In this document: in pieces, positions 1 through 8,742 of the stretch
Layout of the letters: the number at the start of each line of letters is the position of its first letter
Numbering within the stretch: the first letter of the stretch is position 1
From: a bacterium
GTDB lineage: Bacteria > Bacteroidota > Ignavibacteria > Kapaibacteriales > UBA2268
Length of the DNA: 26,045 nucleotides
Reading direction: 5' to 3'
Assembly: GCA_030426865.1 (NCBI GenBank)
Contig: JAUHXN010000006.1
Span: forward strand, 1 to 26,045
Program-made: the position numbers and the translations under genes
Notes under the pieces: generated by a model
The model's database searches: none
What the model saw: only the letters and a program-made list of their open reading frames with translations
Told to the model about the DNA's origin: nothing

Positions 1-145
1 AGTAAATGCATTCAAAGATAATATTCCGCTCAAACGTGCAGCTGAACCTAGTGATATATCAGATGTTGTAGCATTTTTTGCTTCAGATGAATCAAGATAT
101 ATAACAGGTCAAGTACTCCACGTAGATGGTGGATTGGCAATTTAG
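1..145 (+). CDS. fabG: 3-oxoacyl-ACP reductase FabG, C-terminal fragment
   Basis: The gene enters from the left edge; its reading frame starts at base 2 and ends at TAG 143-145, leaving 47 residues. The visible tail reads IPLKRAAEPSDISDVVAFFA and then SRYITGQVLHVDGG, the classic C-terminus of FabG-type short-chain dehydrogenases. The nucleotide-binding and catalytic parts lie outside the window. FabG reduces 3-oxoacyl-ACP with NADPH in fatty-acid elongation. It sits 44 bases before acpP and then fabF, the usual fab cluster order, which supports fabG over another SDR. The identity is inferred from this tail and the neighbours. Confidence 0.9.
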   Translation, partial: VNAFKDNIPLKRAAEPSDISDVVAFFASDESRYITGQVLHVDGGLAI

Positions 146-189
146 AAAATAACAATTATTTATTATAAACAATATTTTAGAGGTATAAC

Positions 190-426
190 ATGGCTGATAT
201 CAACGGTAAAGTAACTGAGATAGTAGTTAACAAGTTAGGTGTTGAAGAATCACAAGTAACTCCTGAAGCGTCTTTCACTAAAGATTTGGGTGCGGATTCA
301 TTAGATACTGTTGAATTAATTATGGAATTCGAAAAAGAATTCGATTTAACGATTGATGATAGCGACGCTGAAAAAATACTAACTGTTGGCGACGTAATAA
401 ATTATCTTCAAGGAAAAGTTAGTTAA
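190..426 (+). CDS. acpP: acyl carrier protein
   Basis: This 78-residue acidic protein has the usual AcpP length. The motif GADSLDTVELIMEFEKEF carries the DSL signature, with Ser37 as the expected 4'-phosphopantetheine attachment site. It carries growing acyl chains on the phosphopantetheine arm for fatty-acid synthesis in the cytoplasm. An AGAGGT ribosome-binding site lies about 6 bases before the ATG. It lies between fabG and fabF and is probably cotranscribed with them. Nothing about it is unusual. Confidence 0.98.
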   Translation: MADINGKVTEIVVNKLGVEESQVTPEASFTKDLGADSLDTVELIMEFEKEFDLTIDDSDAEKILTVGDVINYLQGKVS

Positions 427-449
427 TTAAAAAACTAAATGGTAAATCA

Positions 450-1712
450 ATGCCTAAATATGATTATCCAAAAATTGTAATTACTGGGATGGGAGCTGTA
501 ACTCCCATCGGTAATAATCTTGACGAATATTGGGAAGGTCTCCTTGCTGGAAAGGGAGGGTCTGCCCCAATAACTAGGTTCGATGCGTCTGAATTCAAGA
601 CACATTTCGCTTGTGAAGTTAAAGATTATGATCCTGAATTACATATGACTAGAAAAGAAATCCAAAGAATGGATTTATTTACTCAATTTGCTATGTCTTC
701 TGCTGTTATGGCTGTAGAAGATTCTGGAATCGATTTCGAAAAAACTGACAAAGATAGAGTTGGTGTAATAATTGGTTCTGGGATTGGTGGTATGTGGACA
801 TACCATCATCAACAAGAGAATCTTTATAAAAGAGATGGTAAACCAGATAGAATTTCTCCTTTCTTCGTCCCAATGTTAATTTCAGATATAGCTGCAGGTC
901 AAGTTGCAATTAGATGGGGACTTCGTGGCCCAAACTATGCGACTGTCTCAGCTTGTGCTACTTCTTCACATTCACTTGCTGATGCTCTTATGCTTTTACA
1001 AAGAGGAGATGCAGATGTTATGGTAACAGGTGGTGCTGAAGCTGTTATTTGTCCTATGGGAGTAGGTGGATTCAATGCTATGAAAGCACTTTCTGAAAAC
1101 AACGAAGGTTATGCTACAGCGTCTAGACCATTTGACAAAGCTAGAGATGGTTTTGTAATTGGAGAAGGTGGTGGAGTTTTAATACTCGAAACAGAAGAAC
1201 ATGCTAAAAATAGAGGAGCTAAAATCTATGCAGAAATAGCAGGTATGGGATTGACAGATGATGCTTTCCATATTACACAACCAGCTCCTGGTGGTGAAGG
1301 TGCCGTTAGATCTATGAGAATAGCAATAAAAGATGCGGGATTAGTTCCTAATGATGTTGATTATATCAATGCTCATGGAACTTCTACATTTTTTAATGAT
1401 AAAAATGAATCTAATGCTATTGTTACTGTATTTGAAGAACATTCTAAGAATTTATTGGTAAGTTCATCAAAATCAATGACAGGACATTTATTAGGTGCTG
1501 CTGGAGCTATAGAAGCAATTGCTGCTGTTAAAGCTATTAAAGAGGGTATTGTGCCTCCTACTATCAATTATGAAACTCCTGACCCAGAGTGTGCTGATTT
1601 GAATTATGTCCCTAATTCTCCAATTAAAAGAGATGTAAAGGCAGCTATCAGTAATACTTTTGGCTTTGGTGGTCATAATGCGACTTTATGTTTCAAAGCA
1701 TACGAAGAGTGA
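450..1712 (+). CDS. fabF: beta-ketoacyl-ACP synthase II
   Basis: This 420-residue condensing enzyme joins malonyl-ACP to acyl-ACP in fatty-acid elongation. The thiolase-fold catalytic triad is visible: Cys169 in VSACATSSHS, His309 in NAHGTST and His346 in GHLLGAAGAIEA, with Lys341 just before the last. The C-terminal SNTFGFGGHNATL is the family signature. Length and motif spacing match FabF rather than FabB or FabH. The start at 450 has no strong Shine-Dalgarno, but MPKYDYPKIVITGMGAVTPIG begins as family members do. It lies 23 bases after acpP and 6 bases before rnc, so it is in the same operon. Confidence 0.98.
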   Translation: MPKYDYPKIVITGMGAVTPIGNNLDEYWEGLLAGKGGSAPITRFDASEFKTHFACEVKDYDPELHMTRKEIQRMDLFTQFAMSSAVMAVEDSGIDFEKTDKDRVGVIIGSGIGGMWTYHHQQENLYKRDGKPDRISPFFVPMLISDIAAGQVAIRWGLRGPNYATVSACATSSHSLADALMLLQRGDADVMVTGGAEAVICPMGVGGFNAMKALSENNEGYATASRPFDKARDGFVIGEGGGVLILETEEHAKNRGAKIYAEIAGMGLTDDAFHITQPAPGGEGAVRSMRIAIKDAGLVPNDVDYINAHGTSTFFNDKNESNAIVTVFEEHSKNLLVSSSKSMTGHLLGAAGAIEAIAAVKAIKEGIVPPTINYETPDPECADLNYVPNSPIKRDVKAAISNTFGFGGHNATLCFKAYEE

Positions 1713-1718
1713 TAATTA

Positions 1719-2504
1719 ATGAGATCTAAGCTTAATAGACTTATTAGCTCTATATTCTCTGATGATAAGAACTTAAAGAAATCCAACTTCGAAAGATTTT
1801 TCGTAGAAGTTGGATTTTTTTCTAAAGAACAAAAAAAATCAATTGAAGATATTGTAGGTGTTAAAATATCGAATTTTGCTTTTTTTGAGCAAGCATTAAC
1901 ACATAGATCTTATCTACAAATTTCTGAAGAGAAGATTTATTCCAATGAAAGATTAGAATTTTTTGGAGATTCAATTTTAGGAATGGTCGTTGCTGAGTAT
2001 CTTTTCTTAGAACACGATGTATTGGAAGGGGATCTTACAAAAATGAGATCTTCTATAGTAAATAAACAATCATTAGCATATTGTGCTGAGAGAATGGGAC
2101 TTGATAAATATATTTTATTAAGTTTTAGTGCCCAAAAAGCTTTGCAAAGTGGCAGCAATTCTTTGCTTGCAGACAGTGTTGAAGCTATAATAGGAGCTAT
2201 ATATTTAGATAGTGGTTTAGAAAATGCACGTTTTTTTATAACGAAAAAATTTATTCCACTCTTAAACGACAACGAATTTGAACACGAAAAGAATTTTAAA
2301 AGTAAGTTACTAGAGTTCATACAAAGTCAAGGTAAAGAAGCGCCAACTTATAGAGTTCTTTCTGAAGAGGGACCTGATCACATGAAAAAATTTGAAGTTG
2401 GAGTATATTCTGAAGATGAATTATTAGGTAAAGGATCAGGTAAAAATAAAAAATCGGCTGAACAAAAAGCAGCCAAATCAGCTTTAAAACAACTAACCGT
2501 TTAA
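1719..2504 (+). CDS. rnc: ribonuclease III
   Basis: This 261-residue endonuclease cleaves double-stranded RNA in rRNA and mRNA processing. The RNase III signature NERLEFFGDS lies at residues 76-85 and supplies Glu80 and Asp84. The second metal-binding pair is Asp152 and Glu155 in LLADSVEAIIGAIYLD. A C-terminal double-stranded-RNA-binding domain spans about 192-258, starting FKSKLLEFIQ and ending with a lysine-rich GKNKKSAEQKAAKSALKQL. The N-terminus is about 45 residues longer than in minimal RNase III, with a basic and acidic stretch of unknown role. The fabF-rnc link is common in this phylum. Confidence 0.97.
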   Translation: MRSKLNRLISSIFSDDKNLKKSNFERFFVEVGFFSKEQKKSIEDIVGVKISNFAFFEQALTHRSYLQISEEKIYSNERLEFFGDSILGMVVAEYLFLEHDVLEGDLTKMRSSIVNKQSLAYCAERMGLDKYILLSFSAQKALQSGSNSLLADSVEAIIGAIYLDSGLENARFFITKKFIPLLNDNEFEHEKNFKSKLLEFIQSQGKEAPTYRVLSEEGPDHMKKFEVGVYSEDELLGKGSGKNKKSAEQKAAKSALKQLTV

Positions 2505-2510
2505 AAGGAT

Positions 2511-3971
2511 ATGGAAAAACTAATATTTGAAAAATCATCACCTGGAAGAATTGGATACTCGCTTCCTAAACTTGAAATCGAGCAAAAGAAGATTTCTGAT
2601 TATATACCACAAAATTACTTACGAAAAGAAGCTGCTGAGCTTCCTGAAGTAAGTGAAATTGAAATAGCTAGACATTTTCAACATTTGTCACATCTTAATT
2701 TCAATATTGAAAAAGGTATGTACCCGTTAGGATCGTGTACTATGAAATATAATCCTAAAGTGAATGAGAAAGTAGCTTCAATGGATGGATTTGCAAATTT
2801 ACATCCATTCAGTCGTGATGAAAATGCGCAAGGTGCACTTAAATTAATGTATGAATTAGGCGAATGTCTAAAGAAAATAACAGGATTACCTGGAGTTTCT
2901 CTACAGCCTGCTGCTGGCTCGCAAGGTGAGTTAACAGGTATTCTTACATTTAAGAAATATTTTGAAACTAGGGGAGAGTTAAACAAAACTGTTATTCTTA
3001 TTCCCGATTCAGCGCATGGAACTAATCCAGCTTCAGCAGCTATGGCTGGCTTTGATATAGTAAGTGTCAAATCAGGCCCTGATGGTAGAATCGATTTAGA
3101 TGATTTGAGAGCTAAGTGTGTTGATAATGTTGCAGGTTTAATGTTAACTAATCCAAATACCCTTGGTTTATTTGAAACAGATGTTATTGAGATTGAAAAG
3201 CTTGTACATGGTTGTGGTGGACTAATATACATGGATGGTGCCAATCTAAACGCTCTATTGACTATAGCAAGAGCTGGTGATATGAAATTTGATTGTGTAC
3301 ATATAAATCTACATAAGACTTTTTCAACTCCACACGGTGGTGGTGGACCTGGTGCTGGACCGATTTGTGTAAGTGAAAAACTAATAGAATTTTTACCAGT
3401 TCCAAACATTGAAAAACATGGTGAAGAATATAAGTTAAATTATAATTTCCCAAATACGGTTGGTAAAGTTCATACTTTTGGTGGAAATTTTGGTGTATTG
3501 GTAAGAGCTTATACATACATAAGAATGTTAGGAGAAGTGGGATTAAAAAGAGTTAGTGAAAATGCAGTAATAAATGCTAATTATATACTTAGCCAAATTA
3601 AAGATTATTACGAAGTTCCTTACCCTGGCTACTGCTTACATGAATGTATAATAAGTGGAAACTTACAAAAGAAAGATGGTGTTACAACCAGAGATGTTGC
3701 AAAGAGACTATTAGATTTAGGTTTCCATGCTCCAACTATATATTTCCCTTTGGTTGTTAAAGAAGCAATGCTAATAGAACCAACTGAGACTGAGAATCTT
3801 GAAAACTTAGATGGATTTATCAAAGCTATGATTCAAATAGCTACTGAAGCTAAAGAAGAACCTGATACAGTACTTCAGGCTCCAGTTACAACTCCTCTAA
3901 GAAGATTAGATGAAGCAACTGCTAATAGGAATCTAGATATTCGATGGAGAAAAGAAGCAGTAACTGCTTAG
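2511..3971 (+). CDS. gcvPB: glycine dehydrogenase (decarboxylating), subunit 2
   Basis: This 486-residue protein is the PLP-binding beta subunit of the split P-protein of the glycine cleavage system. It decarboxylates glycine and passes the aminomethyl group to lipoyl-GcvH. The PLP lysine is expected at Lys269 in NLHKTFSTPHGGGGPG. LGSCTMKYNPK near residue 73 and PDSAHGTNPASAA near 165 are family hallmarks. The length fits the two-subunit bacterial form, not the roughly 950-residue fused GcvP. It starts 6 bases after rnc and is the last gene before a terminator. Neither gcvPA nor gcvT/gcvH is in this window, so the partner subunit must be encoded elsewhere. Confidence 0.95.
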   Translation: MEKLIFEKSSPGRIGYSLPKLEIEQKKISDYIPQNYLRKEAAELPEVSEIEIARHFQHLSHLNFNIEKGMYPLGSCTMKYNPKVNEKVASMDGFANLHPFSRDENAQGALKLMYELGECLKKITGLPGVSLQPAAGSQGELTGILTFKKYFETRGELNKTVILIPDSAHGTNPASAAMAGFDIVSVKSGPDGRIDLDDLRAKCVDNVAGLMLTNPNTLGLFETDVIEIEKLVHGCGGLIYMDGANLNALLTIARAGDMKFDCVHINLHKTFSTPHGGGGPGAGPICVSEKLIEFLPVPNIEKHGEEYKLNYNFPNTVGKVHTFGGNFGVLVRAYTYIRMLGEVGLKRVSENAVINANYILSQIKDYYEVPYPGYCLHECIISGNLQKKDGVTTRDVAKRLLDLGFHAPTIYFPLVVKEAMLIEPTETENLENLDGFIKAMIQIATEAKEEPDTVLQAPVTTPLRRLDEATANRNLDIRWRKEAVTA

Positions 3972-3997
3972 ATTCTAATTTTTGACGTAAAAAAAAT

Positions 3998-4031
3998 AAA
4001 ACCGATTACTTTTTTGTAATCGGTTTTTTTT
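3998..4031 (+). terminator. rho-independent terminator of the fab-rnc-gcvPB operon
   Basis: A perfect 12-bp stem pairs AAAACCGATTAC (3998-4009) with GTAATCGGTTTT (4016-4027) across a 6-T loop. A T-run to 4031 follows. It lies 26 bases after the gcvPB stop. Confidence 0.9.
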
Positions 4032-4125
4032 ATATTTATTCATTTTGATTCTAATCAACATTCTATTAGATAAAGGAAGAATTTTAGGTAGGAATCCATT
4101 AAAGTAAACTTTCGTTATTAATATT

Positions 4126-4156
4126 AAAAAAGGCTTTCAAAAATGAAAGCCTTTTT
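4126..4156 (-). terminator. rho-independent terminator of the P5C dehydrogenase gene
   Basis: A 13-bp stem pairs AAAAAGGCTTTCA (4127-4139) with TGAAAGCCTTTTT (4144-4156) across a 4-A loop. It lies 25 bases past the stop of the minus-strand dehydrogenase gene. Both arms end in A/T runs, so it may also work for plus-strand transcripts. The 94 bases between this hairpin and the previous one hold nothing I recognise. Confidence 0.85.
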
Positions 4157-4181
4157 AATAAAAATCTTATATTTTTATTTA

Positions 4182-5726
4182 TTATTTCTTCGTAGCTACA
4201 GACTTACCTTGCATAAATAATTGTAAGTAGTCTCTACTCCCAGCTTTACTATCTGTTCCACTCATATTAAACCCACCAAATGGATGAACATCTACTAATG
4301 CACCTGTACATTTTCTATTTAGGTATAAATTACCACAATGAAGTTCTTTTTTTCCCCTTGCTAATTTATCTGGATTGTTAGTTATTAATCCACCAGTCAA
4401 ACCATATATAGTGTCATTGAATATTCTAATACCATCGTCGAAGTTCTTTGATTTAATTACTGCTAGTACAGGTCCAAATATTTCTTCTTTTGCAATTCTA
4501 GCTGTATCTGGTACATCTACTATAACTGTAGGAGAAATAAAGTATCCATTGTCAGAATCAGGTGTTGTACCACCTACTATCAACCTACCTTCACTTCTAC
4601 CAATTTCAATATATTGTTTTATAGAATTATATGCACTTTCACTTACAACTGGACCTGCTGGAGCATTATCTCTAGGGTCACCCATTACAATTGCTTTAGC
4701 TTTTTCTTCTAATTTCTCTACAAATTCGTCATATATTTTTTCATCTACAATTGCTCTAGAGCATGCAGAACATTTCTGCCCTTGAAAGCCGAAAGCAGCT
4801 TTTACTACTTCACTTGCAGCGTAATCTACATCTACTTCACTATCTATTAACATCGCATCTTTACCACCCATTTCAGCTACAACTCTTTTTAGCCAAATTT
4901 GTCCAGGATTTACTTTTGCAGCACGTTCATAAATTCTAATTCCGACTTCCATAGAACCTGTAAATGAAATATAACGAGTTCTTGGATGATCAACCATGTA
5001 ATCCCCAGCTTCAGCACCACTAGCGACTAAGTAATTGAATACACCATCAGGTAATCCAACTTCTCTCATCAATTCATCAAATATTTTAGCCATCATAGGA
5101 GCATCAGAAGAAGGCTTCAAAACTACCGTGTTACCAGTTACGATAGAGGCTGCTACAGTTCCAGCCATAATTGCAAACGGGAAATTCCATGGTGGAATAA
5201 CAATACCAACACCTAATGGAATATAAAAGTATTCATTGATCTCATCAGGATGACCTGTTAATGGTTGATTTTCTGAAAGTCGTAGCATTTCTCTACCGTA
5301 GAATTCAAGAAAATCAATAGCCTCACAAGTATCTGCATCAGCTTCTAGATAGTTTTTCCCAACTTCAGTTATCATCCAAGCGTTTATCTCTAATCTTCTT
5401 TGTTTGATTAATTCACTTGCTTTGAATAGATAATCAGCTCTTTCAGCAGCTGGAACATATTTCCACGTTTCAAAAGCTTTTTCAGCTGCATTAATCGCTT
5501 TTTCTGCATCTTCTTTACCTGATTTTTGGAAAATTCCTACTACTTCAGATTTATTTGCTGGATTATATGATAATGTTTTCTTTTCAGTGAATACTTCTTT
5601 ACCATCTATTATATTAGGGTATTCTTTACCTAATTGAGATTTTACTTTTTCAATTGCTTCTTTTTGTTGTTGTGCTATTGTTGGATCATTGAAATCCAAG
5701 TATTCCATTGGTTTATAGTCTACCAT
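4182..5726 (-). CDS. pruA: 1-pyrroline-5-carboxylate dehydrogenase (L-glutamate gamma-semialdehyde dehydrogenase)
   Basis: This 514-residue NAD-linked aldehyde dehydrogenase oxidises glutamate semialdehyde to glutamate in proline and arginine catabolism. The N-terminal YPNIIDGKEVFTEKKTLSYN, Asn181 in PPWNFPFA, Lys204 in VVLKPSSDAP, Glu285 in AEMGGKD and the nucleophile Cys319 in GQKCSACSR are all present. This pattern and length match the stand-alone RocA/PruA type. It is not fused to a proline dehydrogenase, and none is nearby. The start has a GGAG 7 bases upstream of ATG. It is monocistronic, with its own terminator and a probable promoter. The family call is firm; the exact substrate is inferred. 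Confidence 0.93.
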   Translation of the reverse strand: MVDYKPMEYLDFNDPTIAQQQKEAIEKVKSQLGKEYPNIIDGKEVFTEKKTLSYNPANKSEVVGIFQKSGKEDAEKAINAAEKAFETWKYVPAAERADYLFKASELIKQRRLEINAWMITEVGKNYLEADADTCEAIDFLEFYGREMLRLSENQPLTGHPDEINEYFYIPLGVGIVIPPWNFPFAIMAGTVAASIVTGNTVVLKPSSDAPMMAKIFDELMREVGLPDGVFNYLVASGAEAGDYMVDHPRTRYISFTGSMEVGIRIYERAAKVNPGQIWLKRVVAEMGGKDAMLIDSEVDVDYAASEVVKAAFGFQGQKCSACSRAIVDEKIYDEFVEKLEEKAKAIVMGDPRDNAPAGPVVSESAYNSIKQYIEIGRSEGRLIVGGTTPDSDNGYFISPTVIVDVPDTARIAKEEIFGPVLAVIKSKNFDDGIRIFNDTIYGLTGGLITNNPDKLARGKKELHCGNLYLNRKCTGALVDVHPFGGFNMSGTDSKAGSRDYLQLFMQGKSVATKK

Positions 5727-5768
5727 CTTTTAACTCCACTTTTTTGGTATTGTTTTAAATATATTTAG

Positions 5769-5776
5769 CAAATATA
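5769..5776 (-). promoter_or_regulatory. possible Bacteroidota -7 element before the P5C dehydrogenase gene
   Basis: On the minus strand this reads TATATTTG, matching the TAnnTTTG -7 consensus of the Bacteroidota primary sigma factor. It lies about 42 bases before the start codon. No good TTTG -33 box is seen at the expected distance, so the call is tentative. Confidence 0.4.
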
Positions 5777-5840
5777 AGGATATTATTTTCAACAATGTAA
5801 CTTGCTGAAAGGTAAAGAAGTTTAAGTAAGTCCAATAGTG

Positions 5841-7505
5841 TTATTGCGAAGCAGTTTCTAAACGTATACTTATCTTTACACGTCTTTTTAAATCGTTGGG
5901 TCTTTTCGAATTGTCATCTATACCGCCTGTTAACATATTGATGACTATATTGCTGTTATCTATAACTTTATTTTTAATATAATCACCTGTATAATATGCT
6001 CTGAGAAATGATAATAGTTGATTATCTATTACGGATCCATTTTTAACAGCAACATTTCCATTTTCATCATAAATATCTGGACCTGGATAAATCTTGTTAG
6101 AAGCAATATCTCTTGGGTCAGAAAATCCTGTTATATCTAATACAATCTTTGTATTATTCAAGACACAATCGTTTTTCAAATTATTTAATCTGTCATTTAT
6201 ATAATCTATGGCTTCTCTAAAAGCTGAATCAATCGTATAAGAGTATTGGTGGTATTTGTCATCTGGATACTCTATGTAAGAAGTATTACCTTTACCAGTA
6301 ATTACACCTAATTTGAATAAACTCTTAAGTTCCTTTAAGTTATCAGATGTATTTGGTCTATAGTATCCCGTTACAAAAAATGGTATGTCATATTCTTCGA
6401 AATTAAATTCGACAGTATAATTAGGTAAAAATATGTCTTGTTGGAAAACTACTTCAGCATTCTCATTACACTCAGCAAAAAATAAATCAGTACTCTTTAT
6501 AGAATTGTAGCATTCGTTTCTATATGTTAAATAATAGTATGTATTTGCGGTTAGTTCAAATTCGAAGTATGAATCACTTGGTATAACGTATTGGTTGAGT
6601 AATACACTATCTTTTGAGTATAACTCAACAATTCCTTTTAATGGAACATTTTCATATTCACTAATAATATTACCTTTTAAAGTAACTTTCTTACAGAAAT
6701 CAAATTTATACACATCAAATTGACCACAACCACCAGGTCTGTCAGAAGTCAGATATAATGAGTTATTTAGAATAGTTGGGGAAATATCATTAAATCTAGA
6801 ATTATAATCAGAGTTCAATTGATAAGCATTGGTTGAATGGTTGTTCTTTTCATAAGAAAATATATTAAATTTACCATTTACCTTCCTTGAAAATAATGAC
6901 TTATTAAAGGATTCACTATAAAATCCTTCATCTACATTAGTATTTATATCATCAAAAGAAATTGGGTTAGTCCAATTGCCATTGATATAATCAGAATAAT
7001 AAATATCCCATTGGTTATTTATTTCTTTAGTAAAATATAATCTATTATCCACAAAATATGGATGTCCCTCGAATCCTTTGCTATTGAGTAGTTTAATATC
7101 AATTACCCTTGCGTATTCTCCTCTTACATACATAAACGCAAAAAGGTCTCTATTCAATGAATCATTAGTTAATCCAGATATTACAAATAGCTTCTTCTCA
7201 TTATCTAGATTATAAGTTGTAGGTAATCCAGGAGATAATAAGTCATTATGTTTAACAACATTATCAATATTAGTTAATAAACTATTATTGTCTTTTATCT
7301 GAAAAATATTATATTGTTTACTATCACTTGATAAGTAAACTAATTCATTATCAACAGATTTTACAAGTGGCTCGTTATCTACTGTATTAATAATGTTTCC
7401 AAGATTTCCAGCCACATTTACACTCTTACATTCTTGTTTTTCTGGAATTGATCCACAAGATATAAGTGACAATAATAATAAAATTGTAGTAAATTGTTTT
7501 TTCAT
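5841..7505 (-). CDS. outer-membrane lipoprotein with PD40-like repeats and an OmpA-like C-terminal domain
   Basis: I chose the ATG at 7505, giving 554 residues, because MKKQFTTILLLLSLISC then forms a lipoprotein signal with Cys17 as the lipidation site. An upstream in-frame start at 7598 would hide this signal and overlap alr. The middle has beta-propeller-like repeats (LYFTKEINNQWDIYYSDY, LYLTSDRPGGCGQFDVYKFD), as in PD40/WD40-like OmpA proteins. The C-terminal part (about 410-554) has IVLDITGFSDPRD, NQLLSFLRAYYTGDYI and NDLKRRVKISI, a divergent OmpA peptidoglycan-binding domain. It probably tethers the outer membrane to peptidoglycan. Its partner is unknown. Confidence 0.75.
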   Translation of the reverse strand: MKKQFTTILLLLSLISCGSIPEKQECKSVNVAGNLGNIINTVDNEPLVKSVDNELVYLSSDSKQYNIFQIKDNNSLLTNIDNVVKHNDLLSPGLPTTYNLDNEKKLFVISGLTNDSLNRDLFAFMYVRGEYARVIDIKLLNSKGFEGHPYFVDNRLYFTKEINNQWDIYYSDYINGNWTNPISFDDINTNVDEGFYSESFNKSLFSRKVNGKFNIFSYEKNNHSTNAYQLNSDYNSRFNDISPTILNNSLYLTSDRPGGCGQFDVYKFDFCKKVTLKGNIISEYENVPLKGIVELYSKDSVLLNQYVIPSDSYFEFELTANTYYYLTYRNECYNSIKSTDLFFAECNENAEVVFQQDIFLPNYTVEFNFEEYDIPFFVTGYYRPNTSDNLKELKSLFKLGVITGKGNTSYIEYPDDKYHQYSYTIDSAFREAIDYINDRLNNLKNDCVLNNTKIVLDITGFSDPRDIASNKIYPGPDIYDENGNVAVKNGSVIDNQLLSFLRAYYTGDYIKNKVIDNSNIVINMLTGGIDDNSKRPNDLKRRVKISIRLETASQ

Positions 7506-7579
7506 TAAAAAATATCTTAGTAATTTCGAAATTCTAAATACATCACTCTTATTCTCGGCATAAAGGACATCAATTATTA

Positions 7580-8677
7580 ATGAATAGATCAAAAGCAATT
7601 ATAAATACCAAAAACATCAGACACAATTTAAGAATAATAAGGGAAAAATCAGGTACAAAGATTATTGGAATTGTAAAAGCTAACGGTTATGGTACTGGTA
7701 TAAACGAAATATCAAAAGTATTAAGGGACGAAGGTGTCGAAATGTTAGGGGTTCCTTATGTACATGAAGCGCAAGGATTAAGGGAAAAAGGAGATAAAGG
7801 AGAAATATTGCTGACTGGAACTTTATCAGAGGATGAAGTTGAAGAAGTTATAAATTTAGATTTACAGGTCTGTACTGTTAATATTAATGTCCTTAGATCA
7901 CTTAATGAGGCTGCTAAGTGCAAAAATAAAAAGGCGTTACTACATATATTCGTTGATACTGGAATGAATAGGGAAGGGGTTAAACCTCATAATCTTGAAG
8001 CATTTATAGTAGTCCTCAAAACATTCGAACATCTTAAAATTGTTGGGTGTTTAACTCATCTTATCTCTTCAGATGATAAAGATAAAACTCAAACTAAAAA
8101 TCAGATAGCAGAATTTAGTAATGCTTTGGATAAAATTGAGAAAGCATTCGGAAAATTAGAATATATTCATACACATAATTCTGCAGCTATATTTAACGAA
8201 ATTGAAAGTCCAAGTAATTTTTCTCGACCTGGTATAGCTATTTACGGATTTTTACCAACACGTGAGCTTCAGTCGAAAAGCGATTTGAAACCGAGTCTAA
8301 AATTAGTTTCTGAAGTGTCTTTAGTTAAACACGTTAGTAAAGGTGAAACCGTTGGTTATAGTAATAAATATATTGCTAAAAATGACATTACAATTGCTTT
8401 GATTCCTTTTGGATATGGTCATGGATTTCCTTGGGCTTTATCTAATTGTGGTTCATTTAGTATAAAAAATAAATCTTGTAAGATAGTTGGTTCAGTCTGT
8501 ATGGATTTTACAATGGTTGATATTTCAGGACTCGATGTTTCAGTTGGTGATGAAGTTATAATAATGGGTGATGGTATAACTGGTGATTCTATTTATGATA
8601 TTTCTGAAAAAGCAAATACTATACCTTATGAAATAATAACTCACTTATTACCACGCTTAGACCGTGTATATATATAG
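7580..8677 (+). CDS. alr: alanine racemase
   Basis: This 365-residue fold-type III PLP enzyme interconverts L- and D-alanine for peptidoglycan synthesis. The PLP lysine is Lys33 in IVKANGYGTG. The second catalytic residue is Tyr260 in ETVGYSNKYIA. The substrate-loop motifs RPGIAIYG (216-223) and SVCMDFTMVD (305-314) are also present. Length is normal for a stand-alone Alr without a fused MurF domain. The start at 7580 agrees with family N-termini (RSKAIINTKNIRHNL), although no strong Shine-Dalgarno precedes it. It is divergent from the OmpA-like lipoprotein gene across 74 bases. Confidence 0.96.
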   Translation: MNRSKAIINTKNIRHNLRIIREKSGTKIIGIVKANGYGTGINEISKVLRDEGVEMLGVPYVHEAQGLREKGDKGEILLTGTLSEDEVEEVINLDLQVCTVNINVLRSLNEAAKCKNKKALLHIFVDTGMNREGVKPHNLEAFIVVLKTFEHLKIVGCLTHLISSDDKDKTQTKNQIAEFSNALDKIEKAFGKLEYIHTHNSAAIFNEIESPSNFSRPGIAIYGFLPTRELQSKSDLKPSLKLVSEVSLVKHVSKGETVGYSNKYIAKNDITIALIPFGYGHGFPWALSNCGSFSIKNKSCKIVGSVCMDFTMVDISGLDVSVGDEVIIMGDGITGDSIYDISEKANTIPYEIITHLLPRLDRVYI

Positions 8678-8716
8678 ATGTTGAAAAATTAATTCCCACT
8701 ACTCCAGATAAAACTT

Positions 8717-8724
8717 TACTTTTG
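8717..8724 (+). promoter_or_regulatory. possible -7 element before scpA
   Basis: TACTTTTG matches the TAnnTTTG consensus and lies 18 bases before the scpA start, in the 65-base gap after alr. No convincing -33 TTTG is seen, and read-through from alr is equally possible. Confidence 0.3.
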
Positions 8725-8742
8725 TTAAAAGTATAATGAACT

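Noticed and set aside
2505..2515. Glycine riboswitch before gcvPB
   Set aside because: Only 6 bases separate rnc from gcvPB, leaving no room for an aptamer.
2678..3409. A 243-residue open frame on the minus strand opposite gcvPB
   Set aside because: It is antisense to a well-conserved gene, has no ribosome-binding site or recognisable motif, and its composition mirrors the gcvPB codons.
4375..4785. A 136-residue plus-strand open frame inside the P5C dehydrogenase gene
   Set aside because: It is antisense to a conserved enzyme and has no features of its own.
7506..7598. Longer N-terminus for the OmpA-like lipoprotein starting at 7598
   Set aside because: It would bury the lipoprotein signal 31 residues inside the protein and overlap the alr start.
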